Below, one piece after another: positions 9,216-16,600 of a stretch of 64,000 bases of DNA (position 1 is the first letter of the stretch; the number at the start of each line of letters is the position of its first letter). The notes under the pieces were generated by a model. That model was not told where the DNA came from, searched no databases, and saw only the letters and a list, made by a program, of their open reading frames with translations. A program made the position numbers and the translations under genes. Source of the stretch: Streptosporangium subroseum (lineage in GTDB: Bacteria > Actinomycetota > Actinomycetes > Streptosporangiales > Streptosporangiaceae); NCBI RefSeq assembly GCF_900188345.1, contig NZ_FZOD01000048.1:1-64000 (forward strand), read 5' to 3'.

Positions 9216-9650
9216 TTACTCCCGGGGATATACGAGCGCGGTGGCGCCTTCGATCTCGATAACGTCGACGACCGCTCCCGCAGGAATCACTAGCGTCTCG
9301 TCGTATGCCTTGGCCGACCATTCCTCCCCGCCGATCTGCACCCTGCCTTCCCGGCCGTTCACCTCGCGCAGGACGTAGGCGGTTTTGCCGACGAGGGCCT
9401 GGATCCCGAAACGCTTGCTTGAGGGCTGGAGCTTGAGGTGTCGTTTGGCGATGGGCCGCACCACGACCACCCCGGCGGCCAGGGAGGCCGCGAAAACCAG
9501 GAGCTGGAGGGGGACCGGCAGGCCGAGAACGGCGGCGACGGAGGTGAGCAGCGCTGCGCCGCCGAGCAGGCCGAGAGCCGTGGTCAAGGTGAAGAGTTCC
9601 GCGACGCCCAGTACCACCGCGAAAATCAACCAGATGATCCAGTCATCCAT
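9216..9650 (-). CDS. NfeD family membrane protein
   Basis: A 144-aa short NfeD protein. Two or three hydrophobic segments (about 5-70) precede a soluble OB-fold beta-barrel (about 85-142) with the family's LVGKTAYVLREVNGREGRV and VVDVIEIEGATALVYP. It lacks the ClpP-like protease domain of long NfeD proteins. It is first in a two-gene operon with the SPFH gene, the standard arrangement for membrane microdomain maintenance. Confidence 0.92.
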   Translation of the reverse strand: MDDWIIWLIFAVVLGVAELFTLTTALGLLGGAALLTSVAAVLGLPVPLQLLVFAASLAAGVVVVRPIAKRHLKLQPSSKRFGIQALVGKTAYVLREVNGREGRVQIGGEEWSAKAYDETLVIPAGAVVDVIEIEGATALVYPRE

Positions 9651-9968
9651 GCTCCGGCCCTCCTACTACTCATTAAACGGGGCGGGCGTCCGAGAGGTTC
9701 CTTCCTCTACCGTATGTCGTTATTCGGACGCCCGCCGGAGGTTGCCGTGTCGCGATTGCGAATCGGTTCCCCCACCGTTCCCGGCGGGGTTTTCCGATCC
9801 GCCCCGGCTCCGTTTCCCCGTTTCCTCGTTTCCCCGTTTTCCCGGCTCGGTCTCCCGGTCCTCGCCGTCCCGGTTTCGCGGCCGCTCTCGAACCGGCGAA
9901 ATTCACCGGCAGCCGCCTCCGTTCCGCCTGTCGGTGATCGATCGGGCACGCTGGGTCATGTCGTGGAC
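9651..9968. other. intergenic stretch with a pyrimidine-rich direct repeat
   Basis: Besides the hairpin at 9681-9736, the stretch 9815-9850 is a pyrimidine-rich microrepeat of GTTTCCCCGTTT-like units. No gene is supportable; long reading frames here are unlike any family and lie antisense to or beyond fahA. Confidence 0.5.
9681..9736 (-). terminator. large hairpin between fahA and nfeD
   Basis: Perfect 13-bp arms GGCGGGCGTCCGA (9681-9693) and TCGGACGCCCGCC (9724-9736) flank a 30-nt loop that itself contains GAGG/CCTC. It lies ~230 bp beyond the fahA stop and 31 bp upstream of the nfeD start. It could terminate the homogentisate operon or be a leader structure of nfeD. Confidence 0.55.
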
Positions 9969-11105
9969 CTACCTGGCGGGCACGACGGTTCCCGACACCT
10001 CGCCCAGAGTGATCACAGCCCCTCCGGGACCGGGGGCGGTCGCGGTGATCGTGACGGTGTCGCCGTCCTCCAGGAAGGCCCTGGCCGAGCCGTCGGGCAG
10101 TTTGAGCGGCTCGGTGCCGTTCCAGGTCAGCTCGATCAGCGACCCCCGCTCTCCCGGCTCGGCGCCGGAGACCGTGCCGCTGGCGTACAGGTCGCCGGTG
10201 CGCAGGGACGCGCCGTTGACGGTCATGTGGGCGAGCATCTGGTCGGGCGTCCAGTACATGTCCCGGTACGGCGGGCGGGAGACGACCTCGCCGTTGATCG
10301 CGACCTCCAGGCTCAGGTCGAGCCCCCACCGCTCCTGACGGCGCAGGTAGTCGTGCGGCTCGGGATCCTGTTCCCTGCCTGCGACGCGGGCCTGCGACAG
10401 GGCCGCGAGCGGGGTGATCCACGGTGAGATCGAGGTGGCGAAGGACTTGCCGAGGAAGGGGCCCAGCGGGACGTACTCCCAGGCCTGGATGTCCCTGGCG
10501 CTCCAGTCGTTGACCAGCGTGACGCCGAACACGTGGTCCTCGAACCGGCCGGCCCGGTCGCCGAGGGCGGTCGGCGTGCCGACGACAAATCCGACCTCCG
10601 CCTCGATGTCCAGCTTGGCCGAGGGCCCGAAGAGCCCCGCACCGCGCTGCCCGGACGGCCTGACGATCGAGGTGCCGGACGCGACGACGGTCCCGGCCCT
10701 GCCGTGGTAGCCGACCGGAAGCTGCCGCCAGTTCGGCTTCAGCGGCTCCTCGTTGGGGCGGAACATCCGGCCGAGGTTGGAGGCGTGCTCCAGCGAGCAG
10801 TAGAAGTCGACGTAGTCGGCCACCTCGATCGGCAGGTGCAGCGTGACCTGGTCCAGCGGGATCAGGTGCGGCTCGACCGCCGTCTGGTCGGTGCTCAGCT
10901 TGTTCTGGATCACGGCCCGGGTGTCCCGCCACGCGGCGGGGCCCCTGGACAGGAAGGCGTTGAGCGAACCGGTGGCGAACACCTCGTCGTGCAGGGCTCC
11001 GGCGAGGTCGACCACGTGGTCGCCGTACCGCACGCCGACGCGGGGGATCTCGCTCTCGTTGCGGGAGAAGACCCCGTAGGGAAGGTTCTCCAGGCCCCAG
11101 GACAT
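9969..11105 (-). CDS. fahA: fumarylacetoacetase
   Basis: A 378-aa fumarylacetoacetate hydrolase family enzyme that splits fumarylacetoacetate to fumarate and acetoacetate, the last step of tyrosine/homogentisate breakdown. Recognisable segments are DYVDFYCSLEHASNLGRMFRP, the catalytic/metal region EAEVGFVVG, LVNDWSARDIQAWEY and PLGPFLGKSF, all characteristic of FAH. Start ATG 11105 shares one base with the preceding stop (TGATG), so translation is coupled; the frame upstream belongs to the neighbour. It is last in the hmgA operon. Confidence 0.95.
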   Translation of the reverse strand: MSWGLENLPYGVFSRNESEIPRVGVRYGDHVVDLAGALHDEVFATGSLNAFLSRGPAAWRDTRAVIQNKLSTDQTAVEPHLIPLDQVTLHLPIEVADYVDFYCSLEHASNLGRMFRPNEEPLKPNWRQLPVGYHGRAGTVVASGTSIVRPSGQRGAGLFGPSAKLDIEAEVGFVVGTPTALGDRAGRFEDHVFGVTLVNDWSARDIQAWEYVPLGPFLGKSFATSISPWITPLAALSQARVAGREQDPEPHDYLRRQERWGLDLSLEVAINGEVVSRPPYRDMYWTPDQMLAHMTVNGASLRTGDLYASGTVSGAEPGERGSLIELTWNGTEPLKLPDGSARAFLEDGDTVTITATAPGPGGAVITLGEVSGTVVPAR

Positions 11106-12064
11106 CAGGCGTTCTCCTCTGTGTTGATGCTCGCGTCGGACCTCTGCCGGTCCTGGAGGTCCACGCCCACGGCCTCGGACGGCCACTGAGCGATCAGGCC
11201 GAGGGCCACCAGGTCCTCGATCGGGGTTTTTGTGCTGCACGAGCCGTACGACACCAGCAGACTCCTGGCTCGCCCGGCGGTGTCATCCGGTACGGCCTGC
11301 GCCAGCCGTACCAGCTCGCCGACGTCGGTCAGCTTCAGCACCAGCACCGGGTCGCGGCCCTCGACGGCCGCGCAGACCGCGAGGACCAGGTTGAGGAAGC
11401 CGTGCCTGTCCACACCCAGCGCGGGGTCGAAGTGGCGGACCGCGTTGTGCAGCCCGGCGGTCGCCTTGAACGGGATCCCGTGCTCGACGCAGTGGGTGAT
11501 GGCGGCGCCCAGGTCATGGGCGGTGGGGAAGGCGTCGGCGGTGAGCCCGCCGCAGCGGAACTTCAGACCGGGCCGGGTGGCGTCGTGGGGCGAGGAACCC
11601 GGCAGGGCGGCGGGGGACGGGGAGTCCGGGCTTGGCCGGGTGGCGTCGTGGGGCGAGGAACCCGGCGGAGCGGTGTCGTGGGGCGGGAACGTGTGGTTCC
11701 CGGGGGGGACCTCCACGAACAGCCGGGCTCCGCCGGGTAGCAGGGGGTTCAGCCGTTCGGACACGGCGGCGGGTGAATCGCCGGGCGGCTGCCGTACCTC
11801 GACGAGCTCGACGGCGACGTCCCCGGGCGATGGGACGTCCGGGGTGTCCAGGATGAGCCCGAGCCGGATCGGGAAGGTCAGGTGGGCACGGAGTTCCGCC
11901 AGGCGGCTGGCCGGGCAGAGAAAGCGATGGGTGAGCACCGGGTTGTTCCCGGCCAGATCGGTCCGGTGCCGCTCCAGAGCCTCGGCCATCGGCAGGGAGG
12001 TCGGGGGGAACAGCCCGGCATCGTCGACGAGGCCGTGGAAGAGCGTCACCGGGCCCACGTCCAC
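11105..12064 (-). CDS. uncharacterised protein of the homogentisate operon
   Basis: A 319-aa soluble protein with no catalytic signature I recognise. It starts (GTG 12064) inside the last 19 bases of hmgA and its stop overlaps fahA by one base, so all three are co-translated. Conserved-looking segments are DDAGLFPPTSLPM near the N terminus and LKFRCGG-TADAFP then GIPFKATAGLHNAVRH in the second half, which suggests a beta/alpha-barrel-like fold. A Pro/Ser-rich repeat block (about 130-165) interrupts it. Because the pathway between HmgA and FahA needs a maleylacetoacetate isomerase and no GST-zeta gene is present, this protein is a candidate for that step, by context only. Confidence 0.7.
   Translation of the reverse strand: MDVGPVTLFHGLVDDAGLFPPTSLPMAEALERHRTDLAGNNPVLTHRFLCPASRLAELRAHLTFPIRLGLILDTPDVPSPGDVAVELVEVRQPPGDSPAAVSERLNPLLPGGARLFVEVPPGNHTFPPHDTAPPGSSPHDATRPSPDSPSPAALPGSSPHDATRPGLKFRCGGLTADAFPTAHDLGAAITHCVEHGIPFKATAGLHNAVRHFDPALGVDRHGFLNLVLAVCAAVEGRDPVLVLKLTDVGELVRLAQAVPDDTAGRARSLLVSYGSCSTKTPIEDLVALGLIAQWPSEAVGVDLQDRQRSDASINTEENA
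11571..11669. repeat. 63-bp in-frame direct repeat
   Basis: The block GGCCGGGTGGCGTCGTGGGG at 11571 recurs at 11634, a spacing of 63 bp (21 codons), with over 30 bp of near-identity. On the coding strand it gives two copies of PGSSPHDATRP; a third partial copy (PPHDTAPPGSS) precedes them. The reading frame is preserved. Confidence 0.8.
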
Positions 12065-13215
12065 GCGTAGGCGGAGTCCTCCACCGACAGTCCCGCGGGA
12101 CCCAGGTCCAGCGGGCGGAAGGTGTCGACCATCACGGCCAGCTCGCTCGTCTGCGTGTGCCCCTGCCGTACCGCCTCGATGACCGCCTCGACGGCGCCCG
12201 GCTGCGGGCCGTGCGTGAACCCGGCCGGGTGCAGCGAGATCGAGCCGACGTCGATGCCCGAGCCCTTGCGCGCGGTGTAGTCGCCGCCCGCGTAGAACAT
12301 CAGCTCGTCGGAGTCGACGTTGTGGTGGTTGTAGGGGATGGGGACGGCGTCGGGGTGGAAGTCGAGCGGCCGGGGGCAGAACGAGCAGATCACGAAGTTC
12401 GGGCCCTCGAAGGTCTGGTGCACCGGCGGCGGGGCGTGGGTGCGCTTCACGATGGGCTCGAAATCGTTGATGTTGAACGCGTAGGGATAGAGGCAGCCGT
12501 CCCAGCCGACCACGTCGAACGGGTGGTTGCGGTAGACCAGCCGGGTCAGCCCGCCGCGCGTGCGGACCAGCACCGGCACCTCCTCGCCCTCGACGATCAG
12601 AGGCTCTCCCGGGGAGCGCAGGTCACGCTCGCAGTAGGGCGCGTGCTCCAGGAACTGGCCGTACTTGGACAGGTAGCGCTTGGGCGGCCGGATGTGTCCC
12701 GCGGCCTCGATGGTGAAGGCCGTGACGCGGCCCTGGGGAACCCAGCGGTGGATCGTTCCGGTGGGGATGACGACGTAGTCGCCCTCGTCGGCCTCGATCA
12801 CCCCGTAGGTCGACTCGAACCTGACCCTGCCTGTGGCGATGTAGACGCACTCGTCACCCATGGAGTTGCGGTAGAGCTCGCTGGGGGTCTCGGTCGCGGC
12901 GTACGACATGCGGACGTCGGCGTTGCCCGCCAGCAGCCCGCGCCCGGTGACCAGGTCGCCGCCGGTCGGCAGGTCCTGGGTGCGGAGGTGGCGGGGGGAG
13001 AGGGGCAGGTTGGGGACCAGCGTGGTGCTCTCGGTGGGCGTGACCGCCTCGGCCTTGATGATCGCGGTGGGGAGATGACGGTGGTAGAGCAGGGACGAGT
13101 CGCTGGTGAAGCCCTCCTCGCCCATCAACTCCTCCGCGTACAGGCCGCCGTCGGGCCGCCGAAACTGCACATGTCGCTTGCGGGGAATCTCACCCACGAC
13201 GCGGTAGTACGGCAT
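12046..13215 (-). CDS. hmgA: homogentisate 1,2-dioxygenase
   Basis: A 389-aa Fe(II) ring-cleaving dioxygenase that converts homogentisate to 4-maleylacetoacetate. The cupin-like N domain (GDYVVIPTGTIHRW) and the C-terminal active-site region fit the family: NHHNVDSDELMFYAGGDY supplies His and Glu ligands, and LHPAGFTHGPQPGAVE the third His region. Length is somewhat under that of mammalian HGD (445) but normal for this bacterial subgroup. It is first gene of hmgA-unknown-fahA. A palindromic element lies 17 bp upstream. Confidence 0.95.
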   Translation of the reverse strand: MPYYRVVGEIPRKRHVQFRRPDGGLYAEELMGEEGFTSDSSLLYHRHLPTAIIKAEAVTPTESTTLVPNLPLSPRHLRTQDLPTGGDLVTGRGLLAGNADVRMSYAATETPSELYRNSMGDECVYIATGRVRFESTYGVIEADEGDYVVIPTGTIHRWVPQGRVTAFTIEAAGHIRPPKRYLSKYGQFLEHAPYCERDLRSPGEPLIVEGEEVPVLVRTRGGLTRLVYRNHPFDVVGWDGCLYPYAFNINDFEPIVKRTHAPPPVHQTFEGPNFVICSFCPRPLDFHPDAVPIPYNHHNVDSDELMFYAGGDYTARKGSGIDVGSISLHPAGFTHGPQPGAVEAVIEAVRQGHTQTSELAVMVDTFRPLDLGPAGLSVEDSAYAWTWAR

Positions 13216-13231
13216 CCGCTTCTCCCCAATC

Positions 13232-13265
13232 TGTCCGTATATAGGACATCAACGTCCTTTATATG
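13232..13265 (-). promoter_or_regulatory. putative hmgA operator
   Basis: TGTCC-GTATATA-GGACA (13232-13248) is a near-perfect 17-bp palindrome, and a second GTCCT arm at 13254-13258 pairs with the same GGAC (AGGAC-N6-GTCCT). AT-rich bases TATATA and TTTATAT lie inside, so the element overlaps a promoter. It begins 17 bp upstream of the hmgA ATG. Its form suits an IclR or GntR repressor, but no adjacent regulator gene of that type is present. Confidence 0.55.
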
Positions 13266-13397
13266 AACAACGATCTGTCAAGAGGGAGGAGATGTCAAAC
13301 GTCCGGCGCCTGCCGGAAGCGGGGCGAGGCGGTTGTCGAGATTCCTGGACAGGTCCGCGGGCCGGCCACCGGGCGACATGATCGCCGGACCGGCCGT

Positions 13398-13496
13398 TGA
13401 CACCGCAGCCCGAGGGTCGGTGGCCTGGAAGGAGAGCGAGGTGTCGATCCCGGCGACCAGGTCGTCCTCGGCGATCCTCGGTCGGTATGGCGGGAT
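13398..13496 (-). pseudogene. decayed SPFH-domain fragment
   Basis: On the minus strand the peptide RPRIAEDDLVAGIDTSLSFQ, followed by ATDPRAAVS, matches the SPFH protein's RPQPVITEDNLVVEIDTVLYFQVTDPRAA (gene at 8129-9211). Homology is confined to about 33 codons; no membrane anchor or coiled coil follows. It lies alone in the 13216-13563 gap, which otherwise holds the hmgA operator and no gene. Confidence 0.65.
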
Positions 13497-13563
13497 CTTG
13501 GTTGTGTGTTCCATTGAATGTCGGACGGCAGAATTTGAAAGCGGGGATTCTCCGGCGTCCCCT

Positions 13564-14358
13564 TCAAAGGACCCTGTCGGCGAGGGTTTCGATGATGCGG
13601 GCGACCTTGCCGGGGGCCGTCTGGTTGGCGGCATGGCCCTTTCCGTGCATCACCACCTTTTCGGCGTGCGGCAGCCTGCGGGCGAGGGCGTCGAGCCGTT
13701 CACCGAGATGGGCGGGGCTGCGGTCGCCGGTGAGCAGGATGATCGGAGTCTCGATCCGGGCGTAGGCGTCAAGGCGGACGCCCAGCTGGTCGAGCGCGTC
13801 GCTGTCGTCGAGCTGACGTGGGAGGAGCGCGCGATATCGGGGGCGGACGGCCACGTATGCCCCGCCCAGCCGGGCAAGCCACGGGGGGAGCCGGATGACG
13901 TCGCGCAGCCAGATCGCCATCGCCTTGCCCGGTTTGCCGGCGGCGAGCGCCGCCCTGGCCTGCTTGACCGCCTCGCCCCCCAGCGAAGGGCCGATCACGA
14001 GGGCCGGCTCGTAGAGGACCGCGCCGGCGAACGTCGACGGCGAGGCCACCAGGGCCTCCAGCGCGACCACCGCGCCGGAGGAGTGACCGACGAGCAGGAC
14101 GGGCTCGCCGGTCACCTTCGCCACCGCGAGGACGTCGTCGACCTCCTGGGCGATCGAGAACGGTGAGCCGACGGTGAGGTCCAGCCGATACTGGCGGCGG
14201 TGCAGGCGCACGACCCGGAAACGCGCCGCCAGCAACCCGGCCACCTTTCCCCATGTCCTCCCGTCGTCGGAGCCGGGGTGGAGGACGAGGACGGCCGGTC
14301 CCCGGCCCTCGTCGGCGGCGAGGACGGTGGTGCCGTCGGCCGATGTCGTTGTGATCAT
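13564..14358 (-). CDS. alpha/beta hydrolase
   Basis: A 264-aa alpha/beta hydrolase. The oxyanion region VLVLHPGSDDGRTW precedes the nucleophile elbow GHSSG (Ser at about 93), and the catalytic His is in KGHAANQ near the C terminus, with an Asp in LTGDRSP. The substrate is unknown. It is divergent from a TetR regulator, with two operator palindromes between them, so it is almost certainly repressed by that TetR. Confidence 0.88.
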   Translation of the reverse strand: MITTTSADGTTVLAADEGRGPAVLVLHPGSDDGRTWGKVAGLLAARFRVVRLHRRQYRLDLTVGSPFSIAQEVDDVLAVAKVTGEPVLLVGHSSGAVVALEALVASPSTFAGAVLYEPALVIGPSLGGEAVKQARAALAAGKPGKAMAIWLRDVIRLPPWLARLGGAYVAVRPRYRALLPRQLDDSDALDQLGVRLDAYARIETPIILLTGDRSPAHLGERLDALARRLPHAEKVVMHGKGHAANQTAPGKVARIIETLADRVL

Positions 14359-14398
14359 TTTGTCGACCTCGGTGTTTTCTCGGTGAGTCCGATGCTTC

Positions 14399-14433
14399 CT
14401 TAGCAGCGCTAAGTTTGACTTAGCACTGCTAAG
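14399..14433. promoter_or_regulatory. two TetR operator palindromes
   Basis: CTTAGCAGCGCTAAG (14399-14413) and CTTAGCACTGCTAAG (14419-14433) share 6-bp arms CTTAGC/GCTAAG, with centres 20 bp apart. They lie between the divergent hydrolase and tetR genes, ten bases before the tetR ATG. This is the classical arrangement for a TetR dimer pair controlling both promoters. Confidence 0.85.
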
Positions 14434-14443
14434 GTGTCAATCG

Positions 14444-15172
14444 ATGGCAAAGAGCAAACGGGTCGGCCTGACCCGGCAGATGATGATCGAAACGGCGCTG
14501 CGGCTGCTCGACGAGGTCGGGCTGGACGGGTTGACGGTGCGACGGCTCGCCACCGAGCTGGGCGTCCAGTCACCCGCGCTCTACTGGCACCTGCGCAACA
14601 AGCAGGAACTGCTCGACGGAATGGCCGACGCGATCGTCGTGGCCGCCGGGATGGGCCCGCCCCGCGACGGCGAGTCCTGGCAGGACTGGCTCGCCCGCCG
14701 GGCCCGTGCGTACCGGGAGTCCCTGCTCGCTCACCGCGACGGCGCCCGGATCGTCGCCAACGCCGCCCGGCTGAGCCCGGCGACGTTGAGGACGTTCGAT
14801 GAGGAGCTGACCGCGATGGTCGGCCACGGGTTCACCCCGTTGCTGGCGCTGCGCACGATCACGGCCCTCACCCACTACACCAACGGAGCCGTCCTGCAGG
14901 AGCAGGCCACCCGTCAGGAACGGATCGAGGGTCAGGAGTCCGCCGACGGACCGGCGGATCGGACCGAGGGTCAGGAGTCCGCCGACGGGCCGCAGGACCG
15001 GATCGCGGCGCTGGCCGAAATGCTCGACGGGGGCATGGAGGCGACCCTGCTCGTGGCCTTTCGCGAGGGCGGCGGTTCGTTCGGAGAGGAGACCTTCGAG
15101 TACGGCCTCCGGGCGCTGATCGACGGCACGGCCGCCGCTCTCGCCCTTCAACGCCCCGGCCGACCGGCCTGA
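14444..15172 (+). CDS. TetR-family repressor (TetR_C-type)
   Basis: A 242-aa regulator. The N-terminal HTH (LTRQMMIETALRLLDEVG, then LTVRRLATELGVQSPALYWHLRNKQELLD) is that of the true tetracycline-repressor subgroup, and the C-terminal half matches its ligand-binding/dimerisation domain. A 26-residue insertion of two 13-aa repeats (about 162-187) lies inside the ligand domain, where TetR itself has a variable loop. The ligand is unknown. It probably autoregulates and represses the adjacent hydrolase through the two palindromes. Confidence 0.92.
   Translation: MAKSKRVGLTRQMMIETALRLLDEVGLDGLTVRRLATELGVQSPALYWHLRNKQELLDGMADAIVVAAGMGPPRDGESWQDWLARRARAYRESLLAHRDGARIVANAARLSPATLRTFDEELTAMVGHGFTPLLALRTITALTHYTNGAVLQEQATRQERIEGQESADGPADRTEGQESADGPQDRIAALAEMLDGGMEATLLVAFREGGGSFGEETFEYGLRALIDGTAAALALQRPGRPA
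14927..15004. repeat. 39-bp in-frame tandem repeat in the tetR gene
   Basis: Two copies, 14927-14965 and 14966-15004, encode EGQESADGPADRT and EGQESADGPQDRI. Only a few bases differ, indicating a recent in-frame duplication. Confidence 0.9.
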
Positions 15173-15270
15173 TCCGTCGGCCGTCGCGGAAGTCCGCCGA
15201 CCACGGTCTTCCCGGCCGGGCCCGGCGTACCACCGACCCCGTTCAACGCCGCGCTCGGCGGCCTCCAGAT

Positions 15271-16503
15271 CTATGCGGAGAGATCGTCGAAGGCGATCGG
15301 GAGGTGGCGTGGGCCGCGCAGGACCGGGTTCTGCCGGTACGGAGGCGGGTCGTTCACCAGCCGGGGGTTGCCGAGACGGCGGGCGAGCTCGGTCAGTGCG
15401 AGTTGCGCCTCCAGCCGCGCGAGAGGCGCACCGAAGCAGTAGTGGATGCCGCTGCCGAAGCCGAGGTGCTGGTTGTCCTGGCGTTCGGGCTCGAACCGGT
15501 CGGGATCGCTGAAGCGCTGGGGATCCCGGTTGCCGGAGGCCAGGACGAGCCAGATGGGCGCGCCCCTGGGGATGGTGGTGCCCGCGATGTCGATGTCGGC
15601 GAGGGCGGTGCGCTGCGGCAGGAGCTGCACCGGGGGCTCGTAGCGCAGGAGCTCCTCGACGAGCGGGACGGCCAGGCCGGGATCGTCCCGCAGCCTCTTG
15701 AGGACGTCGGGGTAGCGCAGCAGCGTGAGCATTCCGTTGGTGATGAGGTTGACGGTGGTCTCGTGGCCGGCGATCAGCAGCAGGACCCCGGTGGCGATCA
15801 GCTCCACCGACGTCATCTGCCCGTCGGGGCCGTGGTCGAGGGCCAGCGCGGAGAGCAGGTCCTCGCCGGGCGTGCGGCGGTGCTCCTCGATGAGCTCGGC
15901 GAGATACAGGCCCAGCTCGGATCGGGCCTGGTCGGAGGCGCGCTGCCGTTCGGCGGGACCCTCGGCCGGGTTGGGATCGAGGGCGGCGACGATCGCCTCG
16001 GCCCAGACGTGGAAGCGCGGCTCGTCCTGGCGGGGCACTCCAAGGAGCTTGCAGATCACCGTCACGGGGAAGGGATAGGCGAAGTCCTCGACGAGGTCGA
16101 CCTGGTTTCTGCCCTGGAAGCCGTCGATCAGCTCGGAGATCATCTGCGCGAGCTCGCCGCGCATGTTGAAGATCCGCCGGGGGGTTTTCGGCGGTCCGAA
16201 CGGGCGCGTCGCCAGGCGGCGCAGCCGGTCGTGCTCGGGTGGATCGAGCCTGATGAAGCTGACGGGCAGTCCCGGGTCCTCCTCCACGGGAAGGGCGCAG
16301 CCCGGCTGGGGAGTGCGGTTGCGCAGATCGGAGCTGAGCCGCGGGTCGTGCAGCAGGGAGAGGATCTCCCAGTAGGTGCTGACGGTGTAGACGCCGTCCT
16401 CCTGCCGCGCCACCGGCGTTTTACGGAGCTCGGCGTAGAGCGGATAGGGATCGGCGCGGTTGGCGTAGTCGGTGATCTGCCGCAGTAGGGTGCCCGAAGT
16501 CAT
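15271..16503 (-). CDS. cytochrome P450
   Basis: A 410-aa bacterial class I P450. It shows the I-helix oxygen-activation motif LLIAGHETTVN, the K-helix ExxR (EELLRYEPP) and the heme-cysteine motif HLGFGSGIHYCFGAPLAR. Length is typical of soluble actinobacterial P450s. ATG 16503 follows AAGGAC at ~6 nt; the longer frame to 16536 would translate part of a tandem repeat. It is third in the ferredoxin-reductase-P450 operon, so its electron donors are encoded with it. The substrate is unknown; no biosynthetic core genes are nearby. Confidence 0.93.
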   Translation of the reverse strand: MTSGTLLRQITDYANRADPYPLYAELRKTPVARQEDGVYTVSTYWEILSLLHDPRLSSDLRNRTPQPGCALPVEEDPGLPVSFIRLDPPEHDRLRRLATRPFGPPKTPRRIFNMRGELAQMISELIDGFQGRNQVDLVEDFAYPFPVTVICKLLGVPRQDEPRFHVWAEAIVAALDPNPAEGPAERQRASDQARSELGLYLAELIEEHRRTPGEDLLSALALDHGPDGQMTSVELIATGVLLLIAGHETTVNLITNGMLTLLRYPDVLKRLRDDPGLAVPLVEELLRYEPPVQLLPQRTALADIDIAGTTIPRGAPIWLVLASGNRDPQRFSDPDRFEPERQDNQHLGFGSGIHYCFGAPLARLEAQLALTELARRLGNPRLVNDPPPYRQNPVLRGPRHLPIAFDDLSA

Positions 16504-16513
16504 GGAAGTCCTT

Positions 16514-16600
16514 GAATATCCGGTCGGGACGCTCATCGTCGCGAATGTTCGGTCGGGACGCTCACCGTCGTGAAGGTCCGGTCGGGAAGCTCGTCGTCAC
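16514..16600. repeat. three 29-bp tandem repeats at the reductase stop codon
   Basis: Copies start at 16514, 16543 and 16572 with the shared core CGGTCGGGACGCTC. The last copy overlaps the stop of the reductase gene (16597-16599); the first lies 10 bp upstream of the P450 start. No unique spacers separate the copies, so this is not CRISPR. Confidence 0.85.

Noticed and set aside
16514..16600. CRISPR-like short direct repeats (29 bp)
   Set aside because: Copies are contiguous with no spacers and only three units; a minisatellite. The same applies to 6835-6930.
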